Below are positions 10,488 to 21,408 of a stretch of DNA of 64,000 nt, in pieces. Numbering within the stretch: the stretch's first letter is position 1; every line of letters starts with the position of its first letter. The notes beneath the pieces are model-generated. The model worked only from the letters and a program-made list of their open reading frames with translations, made no database searches and had not been told where the DNA came from. The DNA is from Steromphala cineraria (taxonomy: Eukaryota; Mollusca; Gastropoda; Trochida; Trochidae). The position numbers and the translations under genes were made by a program. Location of the stretch: NCBI GenBank assembly GCA_916613615.1, contig OU744723.1, positions 29,216,296-29,280,295 of the forward strand, in the 5' to 3' direction.

Positions 10488-10640
10488 CTTAAAACTTATT
10501 TTCATCTTCTTCTCCAGAAGCAGAAGCCCAAGATAGCTGAAATTTTATGTGCAGGTACCTTGGCATGTGGGGATTCTAATTTGTAACTTTGGTGACCCTG
10601 TGACCCCAATTAAGGGCCATAGGGGCCACGCCCTTAAAGT
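10488..10640. repeat. Dispersed repeat copy 1 (CCAGAAGCAGAAG family)
   Basis: The sequence contains 'cttctccagaagcagaagcc', 'gtgcaggtaccttggcatg', 'tggggatt' and a terminal 'gccacgcccttaaa'. The same order of phrases recurs at 11130-11235 and, more diverged, at 11245-11385. No coding frame or terminal repeat is visible. Confidence 0.7.
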
Positions 10641-11129
10641 GACACAGAGTAACTTTCTTTAAATTTTATTGGTTTTGATAAGCTACAAAATATCTAATAT
10701 GTTGATTGAAGTTCATATCTCATCACTGGACTTGCAAATATATCCATTTATGCATAATATCTCTAAATGCTTGATTTTATGGGAACATCAAGAAAATATC
10801 TCAAATACGTTTAATATTCGAAATTATGCATCCAATTAATCTACATTACAATACCTAATAAACACTATCGAATCTAATATATCTTCCTGTCAGCTTATGA
10901 CAAGGTTTCAAAATTCCGTTTGGCGAATTTGCGCGTGCCACTCGAGCCACATTGTCCGGTTTTCGATCAGAATCCCGACTTTGAATGGCCGTATTTTCGC
11001 TCTTATGTACTGATTGACCTTTAACTTGTTATTTTCAGTAACAGTAAGTGGTTCCCAATGTAATAACATCGATTTCAAAATTTGACACATGTGATCCTAT
11101 CAACATACTCTGTGTCTCTTTAAAACCTA

Positions 11130-11385
11130 TGTCCGTCGTCTTCTCCAGAAGCAGAAGCCCCAGAGAGCTGATATTTTGTGTGCAGGTGCCTTGGCATGTG
11201 GGGATTGGCATAATAAGGGCCTAAGGGACCATGCCCTAAAACTTATTTTCAATTTCTTCTCCAGAAGCAGAAGGCCTAGAAAGCTGAAACTTTGTGTACA
11301 AACTCCTTATCTAGTGAGGATTATAAATTGTAGCTTTGCTTGCCCCATGGCCCCTACTAAGGGGGAACCACGTTGGCCACACCCT
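11130..11385. repeat. Dispersed repeat copies 2 and 3, in tandem
   Basis: Two further copies of the family at 10488-10640 lie head to tail. The first is shortened, with 'gtgcaggtgccttggcatg' and 'ggggattgg'. The second has 'ctccagaagcagaaggcc' and 'gaggattataaattgtag'. The 375-base frame crossing them (11176-11547) is not supported by any motif. Confidence 0.65.
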
Positions 11386-11589
11386 AAACCGAAATCAAGT
11401 GTAAAGCCTGATGAGCTACAGAGCCCATGGCTCTATTTTTCTAACTTCCAGACACATTCTAACACTCGGGTGTCTTTGCACCCAACATGCCGCCGTTTCC
11501 AATGGCATTGCCAGCCGCGGAATTTTTTCCAATTTGTTTCACCTTGATGCATTTTCTGACTTCCTAGGCAACTAACATTCTCTCTGTCC

Positions 11590-11888
11590 AAATTAACGCT
11601 CGTGTATGTAAAATTGACACATTTTTACCATAGTAGAGGCAGTGTATGAAATAAGCCTGAGAAGTTACCAGCCCGAAAGAATGATTTTACTTAATTTCAT
11701 GGTCAAATTCAACAAAAACATTAAAAAGTTACCAGCCCAGACCAGAAGTTACCCGTTTCGGGCTGACGGACGGGTCTTATTTCATACACTGGTAGAGGTG
11801 ATTTTTTCAGTTTGTGTTGTTATCTGTACAAAACAGGATGAGATTCTTTCCAAATTGACATTTTTATTTATGGGGGCCTGCTATGGTC
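11590..11888. repeat. Dispersed repeat related to 25437-25577, split by a MITE
   Basis: Left part 'cgctcgtgtatgtaaaattg' to 'tagtagagg' and right part 'gtagaggtgattttttcag' to 'gggggcctg' together match 25437-25577 almost continuously. The intervening 152 bases (11640-11791) are an inserted MITE. Confidence 0.8.
11640..11791. mobile_element. 152-bp MITE with 16-bp terminal inverted repeats
   Basis: The ends are CAGTGTATGAAATAAG and CTTATTTCATACACTG, perfect inverted copies. The direct repeat GTAGAGG lies on both sides (11633-11639 and 11792-11798), a 7-8 base target duplication. The related repeat at 25478 has a single GTAGAGG and no insert, which serves as an empty site. CAGTG ends with a 7-8 base duplication suggest mobilisation by an hAT-like transposase; that class call is inference. 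Confidence 0.85.
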
Positions 11889-12059
11889 ACTAGATCTTTT
11901 AGCAAAAGCTAATGATACATTTGCAATAACTGAGAAGTACACTCATGAATTGAACCGTTATTTATTGTTGAAAAAATGTGTATATCCATAGCAACTAAGC
12001 AAAGTAGGTATATACTCTATTACATGCTAATAACCTTTATGGTTTGGCTACGAGTCAGT

Positions 12060-13305
12060 ATTTACCTACAGGAGGATTTAAGTGGGTTGATTATACCCAT
12101 TTACCCAATAAACAACAAGCCGTGCATGTATAATGAAAATACCAAAATATTCCAAAAAGGGATAGATATTTGAAGCTGACCTCAAATATCCAAAATATTT
12201 ACATAAAACCCAGAAAGATGAACCGTTAAACGAGAACGGTTGTCAGATTACACAAATAACTTACTAGGACTTACTAAGTTATCAGATGTGTAAGAATCAG
12301 TTCCAAATTTGATGAACAAATTAAAATAACTAGTTCATCATAGAAATCTTTAACTATATTTCTGTGGGCATGAAATTAACTAAAGTACAAAGGGGTCTTC
12401 AATTAATCGAGTCCTTGGATGGAGCCTTATATATGATTGAATACTGAACTGAGGAAGAAAGCTACCAGCGGTTTTGAGAAAAATCTTTACAAGCTAATGA
12501 ATAATTCAGTATTTGGTAAAACTATGCAAAATTTAAGAAAAAGTAGAAGTGAGATTACTATGGACATATGAGTAAGAATCATTGAGGAAGGCTATTGCTA
12601 GTCCTGCATTTAATGAATTCAAAATATTTGATCATGATTTGGCTGCTGTTCACATAAATCAATCAAAAATAGTTTTCATTAAACCAATTTGGGTGGACAT
12701 GAGTGTATTTGACCTTTCAAATATTTAATGTAAGACTGGTTTTATAATGAGTTAAAGAAAATGTATGGAGATGTGAAGTTTTATACACCGACACAGATTC
12801 TCTACTACTAGTGCTAGAAATACAAACTGATGTGTATGAAGATATGAAGAAAAACATAAAAAATGTGAAAAACAAAAAGGATTTACGTAAGATGAATGTA
12901 ATGGTGTGCCTATTTCTGAGTATGTGGGGTTAAGACCAAAAATGTATTGTATAAAAATGGCAGAAAAGGAAATAAAGGAGGCTAAGGGATTTAAACGGTA
13001 TGTAGTAAAGAAAAATATGAACTTTGAGCAGAATAAAAAGGCATTACTTGGAAAGATCAAATTTTAAAATTGAGATAAATACTTTGGGAAGTGAAGGTCA
13101 TAACATTTATGCAACGAGAATAGATAAAACAACATTATGTCCATTAGATATTAAAAGGTGGATTACAAATAATGGTATAAATACATATGCATATGGACAC
13201 AATGCTATTAAAAAGTCTGGATTGAATATGACAACATATGGAAAAGAAACTCCAAAGGCTGTATTACAGTCCGAGGGGTTACTGGAAGGCTCTTACAGCA
13301 ATTGA
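12060..13305 (+). pseudogene. Second polB relic (different Polinton/adintovirus-like lineage), C-terminal half
   Basis: Plus-strand frames contain polymerase blocks in order. A segment with NNKPCMYNENTKIF (from about 12100) is followed by [19 protein letters not shown] (about 12490-12545), IKPIWVDMSVFDLS (about 12680), the catalytic motif YTDTDSLLL (about 12780-12806) and a C-terminal EINTLGSEGHNIY with YAYGHNAIK (13074-13215). Stops and frameshifts separate the blocks (for example near 12172, 12340, 12570, 12733 and 12930). The MNNSVFGKT wording differs from the LNSHRGKLGQ wording of the polymerase at 4.5-9.2 kb, so this is another polB clade, not a duplicate. Exonuclease and N-terminal regions are missing. 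Confidence 0.75.
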
Positions 13306-14085
13306 AAAACTTGCGAATGCTAGTAAGATTAGCAGGACTGTAGCGAAGAATTGGTTAATGAAACAAGCCATTTAGCAAATATACCTCCAACCACCTAGAT
13401 ATGCATAGACAAAAATTTGATGTGGGTACTCAAATTGAAGGTCATCAAGCTGACCTATTATTTCTACCACATGTCAGATTTGTTAGAAAAACATATAAAT
13501 ACGCAGTTACAGTGATAGACATTGTAAGCAGTTATAAACAAGCAACACCATTAATGACTAAAAATTCTTCCAAGTTAGCTAAAGCCTTAGAAAAAATATA
13601 CAAAAAAGTCCCCTGAAATGGCCTCAAATATTTAATGTAGATCCTGGGCGTGAGTTTATATTGGATGTAACAAGTTTGTTGACAAAACACAATGCTAGAA
13701 TACTACTGGGTGAAAAAGAAGCTGATGGAAGTCAAGCTATTGTGGTGAGGTTTAATAAAACTTTATCTGAGCATTTATTTAGTCATTAATATGCTCAGGA
13801 AATGAAAGATGTTGAAACAAAAACCTCTGACCTTTCTGCCAAATTGTCAGAGGTCCACTGAATGAGTCGTGAGATTCCCCCAGGTTATATCTGCATTAAA
13901 TAATGACGAGACAAGACTTATTGCTAAGAAACCAATTAATGTTATTAAATTGAAATTCTTGACGGCACAGGGATGAAGAAAACTATAGCCGATAGAGCAA
14001 GTGTTAGATATTTATATCAACACTGGGAGCAACAGACCGCATCTGGTTACTCAAGGTGTATCAAATAAGTTGATTATCTAAAAAG
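13306..14085 (+). pseudogene. Integrase relic following the second polB
   Basis: Directly after the polymerase on the same strand come integrase blocks: EGHQADLLFLPHVRF and VTVIDIVSSYKQATPL (13401-13616), then NVDPGREFIL (about 13635), then AIVVRFNKTLSEHLF (about 13740-13785) and a late part with ALNNDETRLIAKKP. In the third block the catalytic Glu expected before RFN is Val (GTG). A TGA at 13615, further stops and frameshifts break the frame. The tight order polB-integrase suggests one transcription unit or a fused gene in the parent element. The relic ends near 14090 without a recognisable terminus. Confidence 0.75.
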
Positions 14086-14089
14086 GTCA

Positions 14090-15400
14090 AACCAACAGTA
14101 TAGACCCCTTTTCGCGCGCTCATTTACATACGACCTTGACCTCATTAACATAACAGCTGATCGAGGTGGAGGCAAAACATGACGGTGAGTGAAGTGCCAA
14201 CTCGCTTGCAATTTTTCAATTATACTCGCTAATGAAACATTTCCTGTTCAGTAAAGACGGCAAAATGGTATCCTTTGTAACTGTAAAAGCATAAACACTT
14301 TACATTGAACACTGTCAATCAGTATTATGGTTTGAAAGTAGTTTTTATGTCTGCAAAACAACGTAAACATTAAGGCGGCCATGTTTGTCATGCGGTTGTC
14401 TTTGATAGTCTTTTTGATACACATGACGAGATGTCCATTCCTGAAAATAAATGAACTTAATATTGGAGTATCATTTAAATTTGAAAAAAAAACAAATTCT
14501 ACAAACGTGACTTTGTTTTCCTAGGGATATTTTCTTACCGGTTAGATTGCATTACTTCCTGATTGTCAATATTCACACAACCCTTTCCCAAGCGAAAACA
14601 TGTTTTTTTTGGCTCAAATTGTTTTTCCAAAAGAAAATTATTTGAATGTAATCGATCAGCCTTTGAGGGATTGGATTACCTACAATAAGCAGTATGCAGT
14701 AAACTAAAACGATATTCCAGCATCCCTGTTAATTTTTTTTTTTCTGAAGAAATGGTTTGCTGTAGTCACAGTGTAGTATTGTCTTAACAAAATATATGCA
14801 GGTTATGTCATGCAATATTATTTTGAAATAATATTCCATCTGAGATTCAAATTACTGATTGGGGATCAGCATAGGCAGATCCATGTTTAGGTATATTTTG
14901 TCATCTTATTGCATGAGCCAAAGAAATAGTACTATTTGGCGAAAGAACAACCTGCACTGCTATATCTTCATTTCTTAGCTTAAATAATACATCCCATCAC
15001 TTCCTGAAAAGTGATATTTTGATAGACAAATTAATTTGCTGTTTTTCTCTTAAATAAGATTTAAAGTGGGATCATTATGATTGTAATAATTATTGATAAA
15101 CATTAGATCTTAATGATGGATGTGAGAGAATATTATGAAAATAATATTCATGATTTAGTTTGTTCATTTTGGAGAAGGGCCTTCAGATAAAACATCTTAG
15201 TTTCAAACAAAATGATAAACAACCTATATTAATGCATATTTATGCAAATTTGGCACTTAGGGCTTACATAATTAGCTTAATATCCCATGAACAGGATTTT
15301 GTTATCAAGGATATTACCAGAATGACAGATAAAACACCATTGTAGTCTAGGGCTAGGGCGGTGCTGACCTACGCTTAGGAAATGTGGTAATCATAGAATG
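14090..15400. other. Noncoding, AT-rich
   Basis: No frame with a recognisable motif. The small open frame at 15160-15345 has no support. Nothing repetitive stands out except short A or T runs. Confidence 0.5.
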
Positions 15401-15412
15401 ACATAACTGTGG

Positions 15413-15470
15413 ATCAAATAAATGATTGAGGAAGGGGGTTTAACGACCCCCGAAACGTCACATTAAAATT
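15413..15470 (+). other. Possible degenerate hammerhead-like hairpin
   Basis: The sequence TTGAGGA, a GGGGG...CCCCC stem of five pairs with an eight-base loop, then GAAAC, resembles the core of hammerhead ribozymes (CTGANGA-stem II-GAAA) carried by Penelope-like elements. The first core base is T rather than C, which would be inactive. No reverse transcriptase is seen nearby. Weak call. Confidence 0.25.
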
Positions 15471-15834
15471 TGGAACCTTTCATGTTTGTCATTTGTGTTT
15501 TGATGGTACTCTCCCCCCCCTAAACCATTGTAGTCTGGACATCAAAGACATGTTTCAACATTACATCAAGTCAAAAAAAAAAGGAAGATTAAATTCATAT
15601 ATATATATAATATTATTATGTACCTTATACATTAAACAATTCGCATGTTTGTATTCAGAACTAAAAAAAAATGAATTTTAGCAATGATTTATCACAGTAT
15701 TGAAACATTTCTGAGGCACACAGTTTTCATCCTTAAATTGTTTGTAGATATAACAGGTAATATTGAATATGTTGTTAAATTCAATCGGATGTGTTCATGT
15801 TTATATAGACAAATCTTATGCATAATAATATTAT

Positions 15835-15943
15835 CATGTACATTTAGTTTGCTTTGTTTGTAACTGGAGAACTGTATATATGATGTAAAACAAATTTCCC
15901 TTGGGACAATAAAGACATTATCTTATCTTATCTTATCTTATCT
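15835..15943 (+). repeat. 3' end of a non-LTR retrotransposon with TCTTA tail
   Basis: A segment ending 'gggacaataaagacattatc' runs into a short pentanucleotide array of TCTTA or ATCTT (about 15913-15941). Short tandem tails after an AATAAA-like box are typical of CR1/L2 or RTE-type LINE 3' ends. No coding part is preserved next to it. Confidence 0.55.
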
Positions 15944-15945
15944 AA

Positions 15946-16515
15946 GATTAGTCAAATTTAAGAGTCTCAGACCCAAGAGATTTTATTACATGATTTTATA
16001 TCTTTTGACTGTAAAAACAATATTAGTGACAAGGGACAATATTAAACAGGGATTTGGAAAGACATTTCAAATGGGCCATTTTCAGGCTTTTCAGTAGTTT
16101 TCTTATTTTCAGCAATAGTATACTTCAATTTGTTAATGGGACATTTTTTCATTTAATGGGCAAAATGGCCCATGACCCCTGTCTTTCCCAATCCCTGCCT
16201 TTACATTTCAGATTCTAGAATAAACTTCAACATATTGTTTGATTATCCTAATTGATCACCCAAAGCAACCTTGTTGAATATTTCTCTTATGAAATGATAT
16301 CATTGTAAGAACAGGATTTGTGCCTCAGGCCCTACACATGTGAGTTACTGGGTAGACATACAAGATTTTTGATTATTTTTGTATAAATTTCACATTTATA
16401 ATTTAGCTTCCTTGCCTTAATTCTGTCATATTATATCATGAATCTTGTTATTAAGATAAATTAAAAGTATTTCTCCCCTATGCATGTTTTGAGTACACAT
16501 GATTACTATACAGTA
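15946..16515. other. Noncoding, AT-rich
   Basis: No coding frame or repeat signature was recognised between the LINE tail and the repeat starting at 16518. Confidence 0.5.
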
Positions 16516-16517
16516 AT

Positions 16518-17349
16518 TAGCAGCCCCGTCTAAGGACGCGGCTGCTATCAGTTTTTGTGAAGTTTCCATCGCCGCCGCCGCCGCACTCGTACTACTAGCT
16601 ATAACTTTTTTCCCCTAAGCTTTCCAGAACTCTTATTCATACCTTACTACTCATACCTCGGGGGAACGATTTTGACACGTTCACTTTCAAGGTCAAAGGT
16701 CAAGGTCACGAGCTATGTATTCACTCTAAGAATTCCTTGTAAACGCGATAACTTGAAAAGTTTTTGTGCTATGAAGCTCTAACTTGGTATATATCATCCT
16801 TGGAAAAGTAAAAAAATTTGAAAAGGTTTTGGCTACAATCTGTCAAAGGTCAAGGTCACAGCAAGGTCATGACTTAAGCATGGTTTAGCGAAAATGCTTA
16901 ATTTTAACTATGATCACTTTTAATCAATACATGATTGTTATACTCAATAAAAAGTGTTCAATGATTGTGTGACCTAGAAGGTCAAAGGTCAAGGTCATGA
17001 GATATGAGTTATTGCAATTCCTTGTAAACACAATAACTTGAAATGTTTTTGTGCTATGAAGTTCAGATTTTGTATATATTATCTCTTGAGAAGTACTACA
17101 TTTTTAAAAAGTTTTGGGTACGAACTGTCGAAGGTCAAGGTCACAGCAAGGTCAACATATATGGAGAAAATGGATTAATTTAATTTTTAACACTTTATTT
17201 CATTACAATAATGTTATACTCAATGAAATGTGTTCATTGATTGTGTGACCTTGAGTGTCAAAGGTCAAGGTCACGAGAAAATTCCCAATTTGGTGAGGCC
17301 TGTAAAAGGCGGAACAGGGTAAGGCGAAACCCAAAGTTCCGGGGCTGCT
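16518..17349. repeat. ~830-bp repeat rich in AGGTCA half-sites, with inverted ends
   Basis: The stretch starts with AGCAGCCCCG and ends with CGGGGCTGCT, a 10-base inverted pair. Inside, roughly 140-160 base segments recur. Each has 'aggtcaaaggtcaaggtca' or a variant (16693, 16848, 16980, 17131, 17260), then 'gtaaacgcgataacttgaaa' or 'acaataacttgaaatg', then 'tttttgtgctatgaag'. A short GCC triplet run lies near 16570. It looks like a nonautonomous repeat with internal tandem expansion; the class is unknown. Confidence 0.65.
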
Positions 17350-18265
17350 CTGCTTTTGCGGTATCCCGCAAATGCTAATCTAGTATTATATTAATATTAC
17401 AGTTTGTCTTTATCAGTCTCAATGAAAATGAAGCAAAATTTTATTACAACAAATCATCTAAAAATTAATCATTTTGCCATGATTACAGATGTGATATTAA
17501 ATCTAAAACCATTGAAGAATTTTTTTATTGGTTCCAAAGATTACATATACATTATACATATAGTTGTCATGGCATAACAAGACAGAATGGTATAATGTTG
17601 CAGTTGTGATTATACTTATAGTCACATAACTAATTATTTACAACAAAATATGATGCAAGTAAAAGTATTGGTCAAGTTAGTACTGGAATAAAAGGGTTCC
17701 ATTGCGATTGAAATTTTCTAAATATTTTTTCTCATTTGAATAGTTTTTAACAAAAAAAGTTGTTTCAGTATTTTTACATTAACGTGAAGATTGATTTCTT
17801 TCTGCATAAATAAATATGTCTCTTTGGAGAGATGATGATATGACTCAGTAGTCTATTTTGATAAAGGGTACCAAACCACACCATGAATTTGAATAATGTC
17901 GAATGAGGATATATAAAATGTCCATAGACTTACATGTTGAATTTCTGTTGCAAGAATAATTTTCATTCATTGTGAGAAGGCATTATTTAATAGATTTAAA
18001 TTACACAAAGCTAGGAAATCATCTCAGGTGAAGTCACATAATTTCCTCTCCCTTTCCCATTGATTAATTCTTGAATGTTGACTGATTTAAGCAACAAATA
18101 TACAACATTTTTGGCGACTGTTCCATTGATCTCCATGTTGAATCTCGAGTTTGCTGCTGTTTGCTGTATATAAATGATGTTTTGCTGCAATTGTCTTAAA
18201 AGTTAATAATTATCCGATTTTTAAATGAAAAATATGTATTTGTAGCTAAGATGATTTCTAATAAT
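17350..18265. other. Noncoding, AT-rich
   Basis: No coding frame longer than background and no repeat that I recognise. Confidence 0.5.
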
Positions 18266-18518
18266 CGGGGACGTAGCTCAGTGGTAGAGTGTCCGCTCGT
18301 CACCCAGAAGACCGGGGTTCGATTCCCGGTCGCGTCATACCAAAAGACATTAAAAGGTGGGAGTTGTAACTGTCTTGCTTGACACTCAGCATTGTAAAGG
18401 CACAACAACGATTTAACTGGCGCTGCACCGTGGCTGCCGGGTGCCTTGGCACAAAACAAATTTCCAACATGTACTTGTTCTGAGGATAATAAAGTGTTAT
18501 TATTATTATTATTATTAA
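18266..18518 (+). mobile_element. tRNA-derived SINE with ATT tail
   Basis: The 5' part has a pol III A box (TAGCTCAGTGGTAGAGTG at about 18274) and B box (GGTTCGATTCC at about 18317), as in a tRNA head of about 70 bases. An unrelated body follows, then an 'aataaag' box and an ATT trinucleotide tail (about 18495-18517). The two minus-strand frames covering 18196-18587 are shadows of this SINE. SINEs need a partner LINE for mobility; the partner cannot be named from this copy alone. Confidence 0.85.
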
Positions 18519-18773
18519 TGTTATCAATACATATTGGCAACAATTTGGCCATAAGTAGGCTAAATTAATGAAAAATATTCTAACCACCTAATAACATGCA
18601 AGTCAATGGGAATTTCGAGTCTTGACTCACTTTAATATTGGACTATACTGGAGAACCTCTGTTAATGCTTAGTAGATCTATATTTTCACAACATCAACCA
18701 GGGATCGATACAGGGTTACATTTTACATTAAATTCATATATTTCTACAGAAGATCATCTACATGTCGGCATGC

Positions 18774-18803
18774 TTCGATGTTTGTTTGTAAACAAACATC
18801 GAA
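18774..18803. other. 30-base near-perfect palindrome
   Basis: Arm TTCGATGTTTGTTT (18774-18787), centre GT, then its exact reverse complement to 18803. It contains forkhead-like GTAAACA / TGTTTGT. It may be a cruciform-forming site or a remnant of inverted duplication. Confidence 0.7.
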
Positions 18804-20135
18804 TGTGTCGTCACATGTCAACATATACCCAGTCAAAAAATTGTTTTCTAAACCAGTCACGTCAAATATTCCTTTAAACATGACTTAATGACAGTAAGTA
18901 CTAGCAAATAATTCTATTTGTGGGGTTGAATTACTTTTAATATTTGAAAACTATGCGCTCGAAATGTTGAGGCGACTGAAGGCAAGCTATGGAGCTTCCG
19001 GTCTTTCAGCCTCCACTAAATATTCATGAGCTAGCCGTCGCGTGAAATTTGCCGCGAAAAAGGGTCTATAGTACCCCAGAGAAGGGCCCAGCAGGAGTTT
19101 TTCCCAGGAAGAATTGTTAATTGTGCCTTTCACGAAATATAACATAACATTCCTCTACCTATGACATCACATGGTAATAGAGTGCACACAAAACTGTGAT
19201 GAATATTGGGGGGAAAAAAGACGCAAGATATTTTTTCATCTGTTTATGATTTCTTTAATGACATGTGCATATCACTTACATGTATTCATTCGAATACCAT
19301 ATAAACATTCATAACTTGAAACATTTATTGACATTTGGCAAAGTTTGTTCACAACGTATGAAATTCAAACGTAAACATGTGAACATTGAGAGAACAGTTC
19401 AAAGAGAGGAAATGACAGTACTCACTCAAAATCTAAATCACTATCAAGGATGGCACGTGTACGGTTTTGGAGGGACATTCATTTAATTTGTGAGGAAAAG
19501 TTGATATGAAATGATTCCCCGTGAATGTTGTTGCCGCTGAATAGACTGGAAATCATACTTTGACCCCTCAAAACTATGTGACTTGCACATGTGACAGAAC
19601 ATGACAGGGGTTTTCATTGTTTTCCCTCAAGTAAGTTGCAAACTTCATTATTTCACTTGTCGATTTCTTGATGGTATTCACATTCTTCTTACTGTCGATG
19701 TAGTTTTTGAGATCGGTAAAACTTTTCGTTGCAATCGGTTATCTTGTAATTAATTCAATTTTGTAATATTTTTTATCTATAATTGTGAACAATGTAAATT
19801 TATTCGGATAAGTGAGAAGTGCAATACGGATTGAGGAGTGCAATATGAAATTCATTGTATTTCATTACGTATTACTATCGTAAGATTACATGGGTATGTA
19901 ATAAATTACATAGTGCTAGTGCCAAAGAAGGGACAGGGTTCATGATACGGCTTGATGTGAACTTCCATGGACAGGTCACATTGACATTCTCTGTCTCTTT
20001 TCCGAAATTTAAAAAAAAAAAAAAAGTTTTTTTACAAGATACCTTACAGTATAAAAACAATCAACTTTATTGGTGCAAAGGACAATCTTTTGAGACCTTA
20101 TAAGCTCCGGAGTACACAAACCAAACTTCCATCTC
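18804..20135. other. Noncoding
   Basis: No supported gene. A 14-base A run lies near 20010. Short frames here, such as 18638-18877, 19265-19486 and the pair at 19855-20215, carry no recognisable motif. Confidence 0.45.
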
Positions 20136-20139
20136 TTTT

Positions 20140-20865
20140 CAATCATTTTCTTCCCGTCCATTATCAATATTTTTTCTCCGAGATTGATGTAAGCCGTACA
20201 GTAATATTTTGACATGTGGTAGAGTCGGAAACATGGTGTTTCACACAGACAGACATTGCACTCGACACATTCGAATGAAAATTATTTTCCACTTTTCTTC
20301 TTAAAAATTAGTTAGTAGTTTGCGCTGTTCATCACCGAAGTTCACGTCTGACTGTGGCACATACAAAACAGGCCCCGTGATAAATTCTTCTTCCTTCCTA
20401 CAGGCTCAATGTTTGATGGAAGAACAATATCATTGCTTGTACTTGGCCAACCCCGGGGACGTCGTCTGTGCAGACCTACAACCTTGTCTGTTTCTTTCCT
20501 GAAATGACCGCTTGTCTTCAAAGTTTTATCTTTTGAAAGATCTTTGTACAGAACATAGGCATTCAAGAGAGTAACTTTGAGAATATGAAACCACACTTGC
20601 TTCCACCACTTTAGTGTTTTTACTTTGAACGGAGTGTATGACAACATTTGATCGGCGGGATCGACACCACCCATGTACTTAGTTTACTCATGCACAATAC
20701 AAGGTTTTGTATTTGGTTCTCCAGTCACTCAGTTCTTCTTGCCTGTCTCAACAGGTTCTACATTTTCAACAGTGGACATAAGCAAGACTGATTTGTCCTC
20801 ATTCCTGACTAGTAGAAGGTCTTGATTGTGTTGTAGCATGGACACTTTATTCGCCATTTTATTTC
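20140..20865 (-). pseudogene. piggyBac transposase C-terminal fragment
   Basis: On the minus strand, an upstream part contains HNQDLLLVRNEDKSVLL (about 20845-20795). The best preserved frame (20674-20342) then begins MGGVDPADQMLSY and continues KTLKWWKQVWFHILKV, LLNAYVLYKD. This is the classic piggyBac block containing the last catalytic Asp (GGVDxxDQ) and the helical segment after it. Downstream, near 20265-20200, a Cys-rich piece with CVECNVCLCETPCFRLYH matches the C-terminal zinc-binding domain. The catalytic core before this is missing, and a stop near 20680 plus a frameshift near 20340 break the rest. Inactive fragment; flanking TTAA sites and ends were not identified. Confidence 0.8.
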
Positions 20866-20930
20866 CTTTTCATTTGCTCTTGAATCCTTTACGACTTACT
20901 CTCAATTGTCCCTGTCGCCCTGACTGCCAC

Positions 20931-21050
20931 TGTTATGAGATTTATCGTATTCCGCATGCCCGGATTTCATTCCCGCTTTTATGTGTGCTCAGCCGGATGA
21001 ACTAGTCGTGGTTGTAACCGACATTACGAATAAACACCTTGAACACAAAC
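20931..21050 (+). repeat. Putative short 5' LTR of Gypsy 1
   Basis: It begins TGTTATGAGA and ends CACAAACA immediately before the primer-binding site, giving the TG...CA ends expected of an LTR. Only one copy exists in the window, so the outer boundary is provisional. About 120 bases is short but seen in some Gypsy clades. Confidence 0.5.
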
Positions 21051-21066
21051 ATGGTGTCAGAAGTGG
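21051..21066 (+). promoter_or_regulatory. Primer-binding site (tRNA-Leu type)
   Basis: TGGTGTCAGAAGTGG directly follows the LTR. This is the complement expected for the 3' end of a tRNA-Leu, allowing one mismatch, and marks the start of minus-strand DNA synthesis. Confidence 0.65.
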
Positions 21067-21408
21067 CGAATTTGGTTTTAAAGCACTAAATTGTGACTCA
21101 CAGAATTTGTCAAAGCAAGCAACATTCAGCTAGGCTCTGTGTTCTTGGATATTCATCCGTCAGACAATGGTGAGTGTCAACTGTCAACTCAAAAGTTTAT
21201 GTATCTCGCACATGTGGTTTTTGTCTGCTACGGTAAGCTGGCCCGTGACAGCTGCTGATTGTACCAACATTTGAGAAATCTTTCCTCAATCGTCATTGCT
21301 TGTGATAATAGACTGCTTGATCTATAAATCTGATGAACTTGCCTGATTTTACGCTACTGTGACAGTGCTTACTTGCTAACTGTGAACAATTACCGTAAAC
21401 ATATGAAA

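Noticed and set aside
18196..18587. Two overlapping minus-strand frames, one ending MTRPGIEPRSSG
   Set aside because: They are read through the tRNA-derived SINE and its ATT tail. The motif is the usual translation of a SINE B box on the opposite strand.
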